A DNA stretch of 64,000 nucleotides from positions 1 to 64,000 of the forward strand of contig NZ_JACIJC010000001.1 of the NCBI RefSeq assembly GCF_014199215.1. The letters run 5' to 3'. The DNA comes from Sphingobium boeckii (GTDB taxonomy: Bacteria; Pseudomonadota; Alphaproteobacteria; Sphingomonadales; Sphingomonadaceae). Numbering within the stretch: position 1 is the first letter of the stretch; the number at the start of each line of letters is the position of its first letter. A program made the translations under genes and the position numbers. This document shows, piece after piece, positions 1 to 7,433 of this stretch. The notes under the pieces were generated by a model that was given only the letters and a program-made list of their open reading frames with translations, made no database searches and was not told the DNA's origin.

Positions 1-733
1 CTCTGATTATGCCGAACCGTCGCGCGGCCGATGGCCGGAAAACCAACCTCAACCAGAGACCGCGCGGCATAATCCGGGTCCCGGCATTATGCCCCAACTC
101 ATGGAAAGCCGTGCGATACCAATTGATCGGATCGGCAAAGGCAGCCTGTGGCGGCACGCGGATCAGATCGAGGTCGGGCATGTAAAAGGCTTCACTACCC
201 CCGATCCGGAAATCCGCCTGTGTGGCAGTGATCAGGGCATCGGCTTCAGGGATGATGGTTTCATGCGGCCGTGGCGGCGGTGACAGCCGCACATCGTCGG
301 GCAGATACTCGCATTGATCGACGTTGAAGACGGTAAATCGCTTCAGAAAGGCAAAGCGCCGGGCCTCATCACCGCTATCAGATGCCCGTTCCTGTTCCGA
401 ATTCGGCGTGAAGCGATCGGTATAGCAGATGATCGTGCCACGCTCTCCAGCCCGGACATTGCCACCCAGCGCCAAAGCCTGACGGTAAGTGAGCCAGCGC
501 TGGCTGGAAAAGCGCCGCGCAATGACCGCGCTCCACAGGATCAGAATATTGATCCCCGAATAGCGGCGTTCCGTGCTCGCATTGAGCGGCATCCCGCAAG
601 CACACGCCGAACTATCCCAGGGCTGAACCCAGGGCACGATCCCGGATTCCAGATCCGATATAATCCGCTGCGTCACCTCGCTGTAAAGGCTTACACGCGG
701 AGTCTGATGATGTGATGCTGATGTCTTTCCCAT
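1..733 (-). pseudogene. ArdC-like antirestriction protein, broken after the HELGH motif
   Basis: Reading leftwards from the ATG at 731-733, which has a purine-rich GGGAGA ribosome site upstream, the frame stays open to the window edge. Residues 12-130 read like the ArdC N-terminal ssDNA-binding domain (VTQRIISDLESGIVPWVQPW; NILILW; the RAGERGTIICY segment). A zincin-like metallopeptidase domain follows, with WYRTAFHELGH at about residues 205-215. Family members normally continue with W-T/S-G and a downstream glutamate, but here the frame turns into unrelated sequence (NAGTRIMPRG) exactly where a set of ATTATGCC repeats begins at 84-93. The third zinc ligand and the C-terminal domain are therefore lost. 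ArdC proteins of conjugative plasmids protect incoming DNA from restriction; this copy is probably inactive in its protease part. Confidence 0.75.
5..93. repeat. Inverted and direct ATTATGCC repeats at the ardC breakpoint
   Basis: GATTATGCCG at 5-14 is repeated in inverse orientation as CGGCATAATC at 65-74, a perfect 10-bp inverted repeat. A further direct copy, ATTATGCC, lies at 86-93. The ardC homology stops at about position 89, inside the last copy. The arrangement resembles recombinase half-sites or an element end; which element lies to the left cannot be seen. Confidence 0.6.
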
Positions 734-1328
734 GGCTCTTTCTCCCTTCACACCGCACCCCGGGCAGGCGGGGTGGGCGGCAAGAGCGAGACCGGCAGGC
801 CCGCCATCAGTGGCGGGACGCATCCGAAGGACCGGAACAAGGAGGAGGACCTGAAGCGCAGCGCACAGGTTGCGGCACGCCGCGGCGGGCCTAGAGGAAG
901 AGCGACGCCCGCACCGCTTGACCGGGGCTCTTCAACCAAATTCAGCGCATCAGCGCTGACCGCTTTCAGGCTGGCCGAAGACCGGCCGCGTCAGGGATCG
1001 TCATGGCAAAGCCGACGAGACGGCAAAGCGACAGCGCAATAGACCGCCATCGGCGAAGCCGTCGGACGTCAAATGCCAGAGATTTGAGATGAGATGCGCA
1101 GTCATGGTCCAGAGCGAGACGCCTTGAGACAAATCGACACCATTTCCGGTACCAAAAAATAAATTTGAACGCGCTAAGTGTACGCTGATGGACGCCGGAG
1201 CACGCTATGGGACGCCAAGATATCACATAGTTAAATGGCACTGTTTTGGCACCATCTTGCGAAAGGCGATCAAGATATCAAATATAGCTGAGTGCACCAA
1301 CTGTCCTCATATAGCTGGAGTTCTTGAT
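734..1328. other. Non-coding or decayed stretch upstream of the AlpA-like gene
   Basis: Small frames here (for example 773-1042 and 966-1241) show no recognisable domain and no convincing ribosome site. The right half (about 1140-1328) becomes AT-rich and carries two copies of AAGATATCA at 1217-1225 and 1272-1280, 55 bp apart. The left half reads like degenerate GC-rich sequence without a gene I can name. Confidence 0.4.
1257..1287 (+). promoter_or_regulatory. Possible promoter of the AlpA-like gene
   Basis: TTGCGA at 1257-1262 and an AATATA box about 18 bp downstream form a weak sigma-70-like arrangement about 45 bp before the AlpA start. One AAGATATCA repeat (1272-1280) lies inside the spacer and could be an operator. 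Pattern reading only. Confidence 0.25.
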
Positions 1329-1538
1329 ATGCCTGAAAACCACGATCGCATCATCCGCATTCGTACAGTTCTCGATCGCACGGGCCTGAGCCGTGCGACA
1401 CTCTATCGCAAGATCGACAACGGTACTTTCCCCAAACAGTTCAAGATCAGCGACCGTTGCGCGGGGTGGCGGGAGTCAGCCGTCAGCGCCTGGATGCAAA
1501 ACCCGATGTTTTACCATATCGATGATGACCTGATCTGA
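1329..1538 (+). CDS. AlpA-family helix-turn-helix regulator
   Basis: This 69-residue protein has the AlpA/phage-regulator pattern: a short strand (RIIRIRTVLDRTGLSRATLY), then the recognition helix and the RKIDNGTFPKQFKIS segment, then W-x-x-S-A-V-x-A-W. Such proteins bind DNA and, in the founding case of prophage CP4-57, activate the integrase and excision of the island; here an integrase lies 2.3 kb away. The frame is open upstream to 1188, but the ATG at 1329 is preferred because a GGAG site precedes it and homologues start just before the helix-turn-helix. It stands alone on the plus strand and converges with the AbiE pair. Confidence 0.85.
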   Translation: MPENHDRIIRIRTVLDRTGLSRATLYRKIDNGTFPKQFKISDRCAGWRESAVSAWMQNPMFYHIDDDLI

Positions 1539-1647
1539 TCGGGCCATGCCTTGCGTCCATTCCGTTCGATCACTGACGACTGGCCGTCGCAATGCCCCCG
1601 TGGGATTGGCCGGGTCGTTCCATTGCTCAGAAACTGAATTTCGTCGC

Positions 1648-1667
1648 GACGCCCCCTGGGAGGCGTC
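1648..1667. terminator. Hairpin between convergent genes
   Basis: GACGCC at 1648-1653 and GGCGTC at 1662-1667 form a stem extended by CCC/GGG around a tight loop. It lies between the ends of the AlpA-like gene and the AbiEii toxin gene. There is no T-run, so termination is only suggested. Confidence 0.35.
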
Positions 1668-1732
1668 CGTCGATCATTGGCGAGAGACATTCAGGGTAAG
1701 ACCCTTCACGCCGTTTTGGCGGTGGTCTCAAG

Positions 1733-2785
1733 CTATGCGATGTTGTTGATTGTCGCCTCGATCGCCGTCAGCCCATCCAGAAGACCCTCGAAGGCAGGCG
1801 GGGCGGTCATGAACATTTCACGCATAGCGCCATAGTCTTGTTCGAGCTGGTCGCGGATCGCGGCCGTTACAATCAGGCGCAGTGAGCCCTGAATGGCGGT
1901 TTCATAGGACGCCGTTTTGTCCGCGAACATGAGGCTCTTGTTGTGCACGACCTGGACGAGCAGTTCCGGTCTTGCCAGCGCTTGGTTTGTGATGCCCGCC
2001 TGGTCGAGCATCAACACATCATAATAGTGGCGCGACATACCATCGCGCAGCTTTCCATTGTGATGGATCGCATGAAGGATGGTGATCTTTTCCCAGAATG
2101 TGCGCTCGACCGCGAGCGTTGACACCTCGGCGACTGCATCGGGTAATTCCAGGGGAAAATCTTCTCCAAGGTAAGAAATGATTGGCCGCATTTCGAACGG
2201 TTCAGTGTCTCCCCGGGCGCCAAATTCGAGTTTTATGCGAGGCTTGACGTAGCCATTCTCCGCCGCGCCGCCATAGTTATTGCCATAGTCAAAGCCGTAG
2301 CCTGAGGTGCGTGGATAGTTAAAGAGCAGCGTCTGCTCCTCCTTGTCCTCGGGATCAAGGGTCAGATTCCAGCCGTCGACCGTACCGAGAGCTGCTTCGA
2401 TCTCCCGTGCAAGCGTCGGCATCGCGACCGTGTCGACATAGGCTTTCGCTGCGGCCTTGAGCGTTTTGATGCGGCGCTCCCGTTCTTTACCGCTGATATC
2501 GTCGTCCATGGGTGAGGCGACATCCTTTAGAAGCGGTGCTGAACGGCTGATGGTGAGGTCAATATCTTCGGAGAAACGCTCGATGATACCATAAGCCTTC
2601 GACAGCGACGTGCCGCCCTTGAACGTCAGATGGCCAGCAAGATCGGCACACATCATCAGGCGGCGCAACGTCCAGCAGACCCAGAAATCCTTCTCGATGA
2701 TGACTGGCGTCAGGTCGCGCCTCGCAGCTGATTCACCGATATAGGCCCGCCGGTCGTCGGCCAGCCTGCGCGCGAACTCATCCAT
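1733..2785 (-). CDS. abiEii: AbiEii/AbiGii-type nucleotidyltransferase toxin
   Basis: This 350-residue protein carries the DNA polymerase beta-like nucleotidyltransferase signature of AbiEii toxins: FKGGTSLSK at residues 55-63 followed by ERFSEDIDL at 69-77 (the GS...DxD metal-binding motif), then a KLEFGARGD strand and the TFWEKITILH...RHYYDVLML block near residues 228-260. AbiE systems are bistatic (type IV-like) toxin-antitoxin modules that give abortive phage infection. Related nucleotidyltransferase toxins modify tRNA ends and stop growth. The start overlaps the end of the antitoxin gene by 8 bp, so the two are translationally coupled. All the motifs I expect are present, so the protein looks intact. 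Confidence 0.93.
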   Translation of the reverse strand: MDEFARRLADDRRAYIGESAARRDLTPVIIEKDFWVCWTLRRLMMCADLAGHLTFKGGTSLSKAYGIIERFSEDIDLTISRSAPLLKDVASPMDDDISGKERERRIKTLKAAAKAYVDTVAMPTLAREIEAALGTVDGWNLTLDPEDKEEQTLLFNYPRTSGYGFDYGNNYGGAAENGYVKPRIKLEFGARGDTEPFEMRPIISYLGEDFPLELPDAVAEVSTLAVERTFWEKITILHAIHHNGKLRDGMSRHYYDVLMLDQAGITNQALARPELLVQVVHNKSLMFADKTASYETAIQGSLRLIVTAAIRDQLEQDYGAMREMFMTAPPAFEGLLDGLTAIEATINNIA

Positions 2786-3386
2786 AGCGCGCTGCGCCTA
2801 TTTTGAGCACAATATCGCTCATCCATCCCGACATCTCTGGCCTGGCGTGGGTGAGTATCTTCATATCGCGATCGTCGAGGCGAGCCGCGAAGCGCATGAT
2901 CTTGTCGCTATCGATATTGCCCTTTCCCAGATGCGCGAGCGCCTGCAGCACCGCGTTTACGGACTCCGGCGCATTGTCGATCACAGGTGCGCGGCTATGC
3001 CTGAGCGTGAGGCTGCGCCCGCCCGCCTTCTTGACCCGGGAGCGACCCGTCGTGGCATAGCTGGTCTTGGCCGGTACCTGCGTCGAAATTCCAAGGCTGT
3101 TCGCGGCCGCTGCACCCGAAGGCGCAAACCTGTCCCCGCTTTGCGTGGAGAGAGCTTTCGCGATGTTTGCCGGATCGGGGCTGAGGGCGCCAAGTTTCTC
3201 GTGCTGACGCGGATAGTCATAAAGTCCGCGACCGATGCGGCGAATATGGCCGGCCTGGGCCAGGCGAGACAGCGCCATATCAACCGATCCGCGCGTGCCG
3301 AAGTCGATGAAATGTTTGGGCGTGAAGACCCAGCCACGCCCTTTCCCCCGCACACGCTTCATAATTTGATCGACTACAGCAGACAT
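2778..3386 (-). CDS. abiEi: AbiEi-type antitoxin (DUF6088-like)
   Basis: This 202-residue protein has an N-terminal winged helix (GWVFTPKHFIDFGTRGSVDMALSRL followed by the RRIGRGLYDYP wing) and a C-terminal part containing SYATTGRSRVKKAGGRSLTLRH, as in the AbiEi / DUF6088 antitoxins. It is the first gene of the pair; its stop overlaps the toxin start by 8 bp. AbiEi antitoxins repress their own promoter by binding inverted repeats, and such a repeat lies just upstream (3404-3433). The ATG at 3384-3386 has an AGGAG site 11 bases upstream. Confidence 0.88.
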   Translation of the reverse strand: MSAVVDQIMKRVRGKGRGWVFTPKHFIDFGTRGSVDMALSRLAQAGHIRRIGRGLYDYPRQHEKLGALSPDPANIAKALSTQSGDRFAPSGAAAANSLGISTQVPAKTSYATTGRSRVKKAGGRSLTLRHSRAPVIDNAPESVNAVLQALAHLGKGNIDSDKIMRFAARLDDRDMKILTHARPEMSGWMSDIVLKIGAARYG

Positions 3387-3403
3387 TTCAATACGCTCCT
3401 ATC

Positions 3404-3433
3404 TGTTAGATAATAGCATGTATTTTTCTAACA
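3404..3433 (-). promoter_or_regulatory. Inverted-repeat operator of the AbiE pair
   Basis: TGTTAGA at 3404-3410 and TCTAACA at 3427-3433 form a perfect 7-bp inverted repeat separated by 16 bp, starting 18 bp upstream of the antitoxin start, in an AT-rich stretch that contains a TATTAT box. The position and form fit the autorepression known for AbiEi antitoxins; binding is inferred. Confidence 0.6.
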
Positions 3434-3877
3434 ACCTATAGCCCCGAAAATTCATTAAGAAGCCTACAAATTATGGATAAATATGACCTTTCCGGATAGG
3501 CCTGCCTGTTACGTTCTGCGATTAATTATAAGTTCGCGGACAACCGAACTTCCGCTCCGGGGAAATCAGCTTTCAGAACCTCGGCCATTCCTGGTGCGAT
3601 CCCTCGCGTCAGCGTGGAACTGACCTGGACCTGAAAGCTAGGCACCGATACCTTACACTGAGCTTCCCGATAGGTAAGTTTAAGGCCGATGGATGCCGCA
3701 AACAGAATATTACTTACCGTTTGGTAAGATCTCGCGAGGAAGGGCATCCTCACCCGCGACCAGGGCAGAGGTCGCAACACGGGTGTGCTGGTCCGCTAAC
3801 GGACAGCGGGCCATGCCGAAACGCGAGGCGAGGACAATTGCAACTTTAGCAGACCAGCGCGTGGGACGTTCTGGCAG
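3434..3877. other. Gap between the AbiE pair and the integrase, with small open frames
   Basis: I see no firmly supported gene. A minus-strand frame (3526-3780, 84 codons) reads protein-like in its last 50 residues (VSVPSFQVQVSSTLTRGIAP onwards) but has no family I recognise. A plus-strand frame (3693-3881) overlaps it. The region also holds the GGTAAG palindrome at 3713-3728. It may be the remnant of a lost regulator or cargo gene. Confidence 0.35.
3673..3728. promoter_or_regulatory. GGTAAG palindrome resembling a TetR-type operator
   Basis: CTTACC at 3713-3718 and GGTAAG at 3723-3728 form a perfect 6-bp inverted repeat with a 4-bp centre; a further GGTAAG lies at 3673-3678. The shape is typical of TetR-family operators, but no intact TetR gene is next to it. 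The nearest regulator of that family is 51 kb away and has a different palindrome. Confidence 0.35.
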
Positions 3878-5083
3878 TTAACGGCAAGCAGTCGCGTTTT
3901 CGCGCAGGCTATCCAGATAATCGCTCCACCATTGGTGCATAGCGACACGTTCATCCCAATAGCGTCCACGATTATAGATTCCTCTGATTGGATCCTTGTC
4001 GGCATGCGCGAGCGAACGCTCGATCGCATCCGCACTCCATTTGCCGCTTTCGTTCAATAATGTGGACGCTGTTGTCCGCAAGCCATGCGCGGTGATTTCC
4101 CCAACGACATAACCCATGCGGCGAAAGGCCTGGTTGATCGTATTCTCGCTCTGCGGTCTCTTCGAGGTGTGGAAGGCGGGGAAGACGAAACCATCAGGCC
4201 CCGTCAAAGGCCGGAGTTCGGCCAGATAGGCCAGCACCTGTCGCGACAAGGGCACTTCGTGCGGACGACGCATCTTCATGCGCTCGGCAGGGATTCTCCA
4301 CACGGCGTTGGCGAGGTCGATCTCCGACCACTCCGCCTTTCTGAGCTCTCCGGGACGGGCCATGAGATGCGGCGCAACCTGCATGGCGGTTCGCGTGAGA
4401 ACATTTCCGCTATAGGCATCGATGGCCCTCAACAGTTCACCGACCGCGTCGGGCTCGAGCAAGGCGCTATGATGTTTTGCCTTGGGCGTGATGAGCGCGC
4501 CGCGCAGTACCGCGGTAGGGTCGGCTTCCGCGCGGCCGGTTGCAACGGCATAACGGAACACGCGGCTGGAAAACGATCGACACCGGCGCGCCGTCTCATG
4601 CTTCCCTTTTGCTTCAATGCGCTTGAGCGCCGCTAACACTTCGATTGGTTTCAAATCCGCCACCGCATTATTGGCGATTGGCCCGAGCTGCTCCAGAAGC
4701 CAATTGGCCTTGGTGGTTGTCGCATCGGCCCGGCCTTCGGCAACCATCTTATCGATATATTCTTTTGCAACCTCCCCGAACGTGTTTGCCGCCTTGTAGA
4801 TTGCGATGAGTTTGTCGCGCTTGCGTTCGGCGAGAGGATCGACGCCCTCATGGAGCTTTCTCTTTGCGTCATCGCGTTTGCGCCTCGCTTCGGCGAGTCC
4901 GACTTCCGGATAACGCCCGAGCGCAATCCGCTTGTCCTTTCCCAGATGGCTGTATTTGTAGCGCCAGAGCTTGGAGCCGCTCGGATGCACCTCCAGGTAG
5001 AGACCACGATCATCGGTCCGCTTATAAACTTTGTCCGCCGCCTGAAGGGCGCGGATATCGAGGTCTTTCAGAGCCACCGCCAT
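3878..5083 (-). CDS. int: P4-type tyrosine integrase of the island
   Basis: The protein is 401 residues from the ATG at 5083. An alternative GTG at 5092 adds three residues but overlaps the GAGGAG site, and homologues start MA-x-x-L. It has the DUF4102-type N-terminal arm-binding domain (DRGLYLEVHPSGSKLWRYKY...IALGRYPEVGLAEAR), a core-binding domain, and the catalytic domain. The active residues of the tyrosine recombinases are visible: Arg243 (ARPGEL), His333-x-x-Arg336 (HGLR), His360 and the nucleophile Tyr370 (GIYNR), with the WWSDYLD tail. It would excise and integrate the island at the tRNA-Leu gene lying 228 bp upstream of its start. It looks intact. Confidence 0.95.
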   Translation of the reverse strand: MAVALKDLDIRALQAADKVYKRTDDRGLYLEVHPSGSKLWRYKYSHLGKDKRIALGRYPEVGLAEARRKRDDAKRKLHEGVDPLAERKRDKLIAIYKAANTFGEVAKEYIDKMVAEGRADATTTKANWLLEQLGPIANNAVADLKPIEVLAALKRIEAKGKHETARRCRSFSSRVFRYAVATGRAEADPTAVLRGALITPKAKHHSALLEPDAVGELLRAIDAYSGNVLTRTAMQVAPHLMARPGELRKAEWSEIDLANAVWRIPAERMKMRRPHEVPLSRQVLAYLAELRPLTGPDGFVFPAFHTSKRPQSENTINQAFRRMGYVVGEITAHGLRTTASTLLNESGKWSADAIERSLAHADKDPIRGIYNRGRYWDERVAMHQWWSDYLDSLRENATACR

Positions 5084-5132
5084 TCTCCTCACTGGATTCG
5101 GCTTCGGCTCCTGGCGTTGGCGGGTTTTTAGA

Positions 5133-5214
5133 GGCCATCTTCGGTCAAACGGGCCATGAAAAACGAGGGGCCATCAATGGCCCTCGTCATGGCCCGTTTT
5201 GCTGTGAGATGGCC
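5133..5214. repeat. Six GGCCAT sites as nested inverted repeats between int and the tRNA
   Basis: GGCCAT occurs at 5133, 5152 and 5169, and its inverse ATGGCC at 5177, 5189 and 5209, roughly mirror-symmetric about 5174. Two nested palindromes result: AAACGGGCCATGA (5147-5159) with TCATGGCCCGTTT (5187-5199), and an inner ACGAGGG / CCCTCGT pair. The position between the integrase start and the attachment tRNA is where arm-type integrase or excisionase sites are expected; it could also control int expression. Confidence 0.6.
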
Positions 5215-5310
5215 CGAAATCTCCTCGGACGTCACGAAACAAAACCAAGGACAGAATGGCAGATTTCTGCCACTTTGTCGATGATTTTGGGATGTTCTGA
5301 AGAGAACAAA

Positions 5311-5397
5311 TGGTGCCCAGAAGAGGACTCGAACCTCCACGCCCTTGCGAGCGCCAGCACCTGAAGCTGGTGCGTCTACCAATTCCGCCATCTGGGC
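5311..5397 (-). tRNA. tRNA-Leu(CAG), island attachment site
   Basis: The minus strand folds as an 87-nt class II tRNA: acceptor GCCCAGA / TCTGGGC, discriminator A, encoded CCA (5311-5313), the D-arm sequence GGCGGAATTGGTAGACGC, anticodon stem CCAGC / GCTGG around the loop TTCAGGT (anticodon CAG), a long variable arm and a TTCGAGTCC T-loop. Its 3' end faces the integrase, as expected for a gene whose 3' end is rebuilt by an integrated island. Confidence 0.97.
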
Positions 5398-5413
5398 ACG
5401 GGGTAGGTGGGCG

Positions 5414-5442
5414 CGGATAGGTGGGGTGGGGGCGCTTGTCAA
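5414..5442 (-). promoter_or_regulatory. Sigma-70-type promoter of tRNA-Leu(CAG)
   Basis: On the minus strand TTGACA (5437-5442) and TATCCG (5414-5419) are separated by 17 bp, and the tRNA starts 17 bp further on. This is a near-consensus housekeeping promoter. Confidence 0.7.
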
Positions 5443-5502
5443 CGCCGCTTGTCATCGGAGGCGCGGATTGGCATGGCGGGGCACACAACTTTTTAGGAAT
5501 GT

Positions 5503-6432
5503 ATGATGGACCGGCTGGTGGTGATGTTTGGCGGCAGCGGCTTTGTGGGCCGCTATATAGCGCAGGCGCTGCTGGCCCAAGGCGCGCGGGTGCGCTTTGC
5601 CGAGCGCGATCCCAAGCGCGCGTGGTTTCTGAAACCTCAGGGCAATCTCGGGCAGACGCAGTTCGTGGCTGCGGATATCGCCAAGCCGGACAGCGTGGCG
5701 CGTGCGGTGCAGGGTGCCGACGCGGTGATCAATCTGGTGGGCGTGCTCAAGGGCAATTTTCAGAAGCTTCATGTGGACGGCGCGCGCAATGTGGCGGAAG
5801 CCGCCGCGGCGGCGGGGGTGCCCGTGATGGTGCACATGTCCGCGATCGGGGCCGATCCGGCGTCGCCCTCGGTTTATGGCCGCTCCAAGGGCGAAGGCGA
5901 GGCCGCGGTGCGCAAGGCCTTTCCGGCAGCGACGATCCTGCGCCCCTCGATCATCTTCGGGCGCGAGGATCAGTTCGTGAACCGCTTCGCAGGCATGATC
6001 CGCGCAATGCCATTGCTGCCCGTGATCCGCAGCGATGTGAAATTCCAGCCCGTCTATGTGGGCGATGTAGCGCAGGCCGCGGTCAAGGCGCTGCTCGATC
6101 CGCAAGCCCATACCGGCAAGACCTATGAACTGGGCGGGCCGCAGATCCTGAGCATGGGGGCTCTCAACCAGTGGATCGCCACCGAGACGGGCCGCGCGCC
6201 CGCCATCGTGCCCGTGCCGGACGCTTTTGCGAAAATCCTCGCGCGGCTGCCCGGCGGCCCGATCACCTGGTATCAGTGGCTGATGCTCCAGCGCGACAAT
6301 GTGGTAGCGAACGGCGCGGACGGCTTTGCAGCCTTGGGCATCATGCCCACCGCGCTCGCGGCGGTCGCGCCGGGCTGGCTGGTGCAATATCGTCGCCATG
6401 GGCGCTTCGGCGCTGTCGGCAAGACCGCCTGA
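5503..6432 (+). CDS. NDUFA9-like NAD(P)-binding protein (atypical SDR)
   Basis: This 309-residue Rossmann protein has GGSGFVGRYIAQAL near its start, a VAADIAKPDSVARA strand, YGRSKGEGE carrying the YxxxK pair, and the LRPSIIFGREDQFVNRFAGMI segment that marks the NDUFA9-like extended SDR family. In mitochondria NDUFA9 is an accessory subunit of complex I; in alphaproteobacteria the relatives are annotated as complex I NDUFA9-subunit-family proteins or NAD-epimerases, without a proven reaction. No complex I genes are nearby. It starts 105 bp from the tRNA in the opposite direction and is followed 33 bp on by uppP, so the two may be cotranscribed. The ATG at 5506 is an equally good start. Confidence 0.88.
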   Translation: MMDRLVVMFGGSGFVGRYIAQALLAQGARVRFAERDPKRAWFLKPQGNLGQTQFVAADIAKPDSVARAVQGADAVINLVGVLKGNFQKLHVDGARNVAEAAAAAGVPVMVHMSAIGADPASPSVYGRSKGEGEAAVRKAFPAATILRPSIIFGREDQFVNRFAGMIRAMPLLPVIRSDVKFQPVYVGDVAQAAVKALLDPQAHTGKTYELGGPQILSMGALNQWIATETGRAPAIVPVPDAFAKILARLPGGPITWYQWLMLQRDNVVANGADGFAALGIMPTALAAVAPGWLVQYRRHGRFGAVGKTA

Positions 6433-6465
6433 ATTCTCCGTTTCCTGTTATAAAGGCGTGCCTTC

Positions 6466-7266
6466 ATGAGCACCGGTATCCTCACCTATATCCTCCTCGG
6501 TATCATCGAGGGGCTGACGGAATTCCTGCCGGTGTCATCGACGGGCCACCTCATCCTGGCCAGCGCGCTGCTGGGTTTCGAAGGCGATTCCTCGGTTGCA
6601 TTCAAGATTGCCATCCAACTCGGGGCGATCCTCGCGGTGCTGGTGGCCTATTGGGACCGGTTCTGGAATGTGGGCAAGGGGCTGCTGGTGCGCGACACGG
6701 GTGCGATCGCCTTTACGCGCAATATCATCCTGGGTTTCCTGCCCGCCATGGTGATCGGCGTTTTGGCCTATGATGCGATCCGCGCGGCGATCCAGACTCC
6801 GATGATCGTGGCGTTCATGCTCGTGGCGGGCGGCGTCGTTATCCTGGTGATCGAGCGGATGGTGAAGCATGTGCGCTATGACAGCGCCGAGACCATCCCC
6901 ACCAAGACCGCGCTCGGCATCGGCCTGGTACAGTGCCTGGCGATGGTGCCGGGCGTCAGCCGCTCTGGCGCGACGATCATGGGCGCGTTGCTGATGGGCG
7001 TGGAGCGCAAGACCGCGGCTGAGTTCAGCTTCTTTCTGGCCGTGCCGACGATGACGGCGGCCACCGCTTATGCGCTGTGGAAGGATCGCGCGCTGCTCAG
7101 CATGGACGATCTGGGCGCGATCGCCATCGGCTTCGTAACCGCTTTCATCGTGGCGCTGCTGATCGTGAAGGCGTTCGTCGCCGTGGTATCGCGTTATGGT
7201 TTTGCACCCTTTGCCTGGTATCGGATCGTGATCGGCACGATCGCCATCGCATGCCTGCTGGCATAA
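6466..7266 (+). CDS. uppP: Undecaprenyl-diphosphate phosphatase
   Basis: This 266-residue polytopic membrane protein (BacA/UppP family) recycles the C55 lipid carrier of peptidoglycan and polysaccharide export by removing one phosphate; overproduction gives bacitracin resistance. Both family motifs are present: EGLTEFLPVSSTGHLIL at about residues 15-31 and PGVSRSGATIMGALL near 160-175. The length is typical. It lies 33 bp downstream of the NDUFA9-like gene and is followed by a 167-bp gap before gltD. Confidence 0.97.
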   Translation: MSTGILTYILLGIIEGLTEFLPVSSTGHLILASALLGFEGDSSVAFKIAIQLGAILAVLVAYWDRFWNVGKGLLVRDTGAIAFTRNIILGFLPAMVIGVLAYDAIRAAIQTPMIVAFMLVAGGVVILVIERMVKHVRYDSAETIPTKTALGIGLVQCLAMVPGVSRSGATIMGALLMGVERKTAAEFSFFLAVPTMTAATAYALWKDRALLSMDDLGAIAIGFVTAFIVALLIVKAFVAVVSRYGFAPFAWYRIVIGTIAIACLLA

Positions 7267-7433
7267 AAGACCGCATCGGACTTAATAATCAATCGCAATA
7301 AGGTTTGGCAGCCCGATCGCGCAACGATCCGGCCCGTAATAGGTCAGTTTAGCTGTCTTATATGCCAGAATCCCCGTGACTTCGGGGAAAATTCCGCTAT
7401 GGGATTTTTCCGCTATCCGGAGAAGGGGATCCC

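Larger units (their letters stand above)
1..5397. mobile_element. Right end of a tRNA-Leu-integrated genomic island
   Basis: This block holds a broken ardC-like gene, an AlpA-like regulator, an AbiE toxin-antitoxin pair and a P4-type integrase, and ends at the 3' end of a tRNA-Leu(CAG) gene. The integrase lies next to the tRNA, as in most islands of this type, and the far side of the tRNA carries housekeeping genes. The intergenic regions around 1140-1330 and 3390-3530 are visibly more AT-rich than the rest of the window. I see no second copy of the tRNA 3' end between 1 and 5310, so the other attachment site should lie left of the window. The type (ICE, integrative mobilizable element or defence island) cannot be told from this fragment. 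Confidence 0.8.

Noticed and set aside
5421-6128. 235-codon plus-strand frame overlapping the NDUFA9-like gene
   Set aside because: Another frame of the same coding sequence; Gly/Arg-rich and without a ribosome site, while the NDUFA9-like frame has clear motifs.
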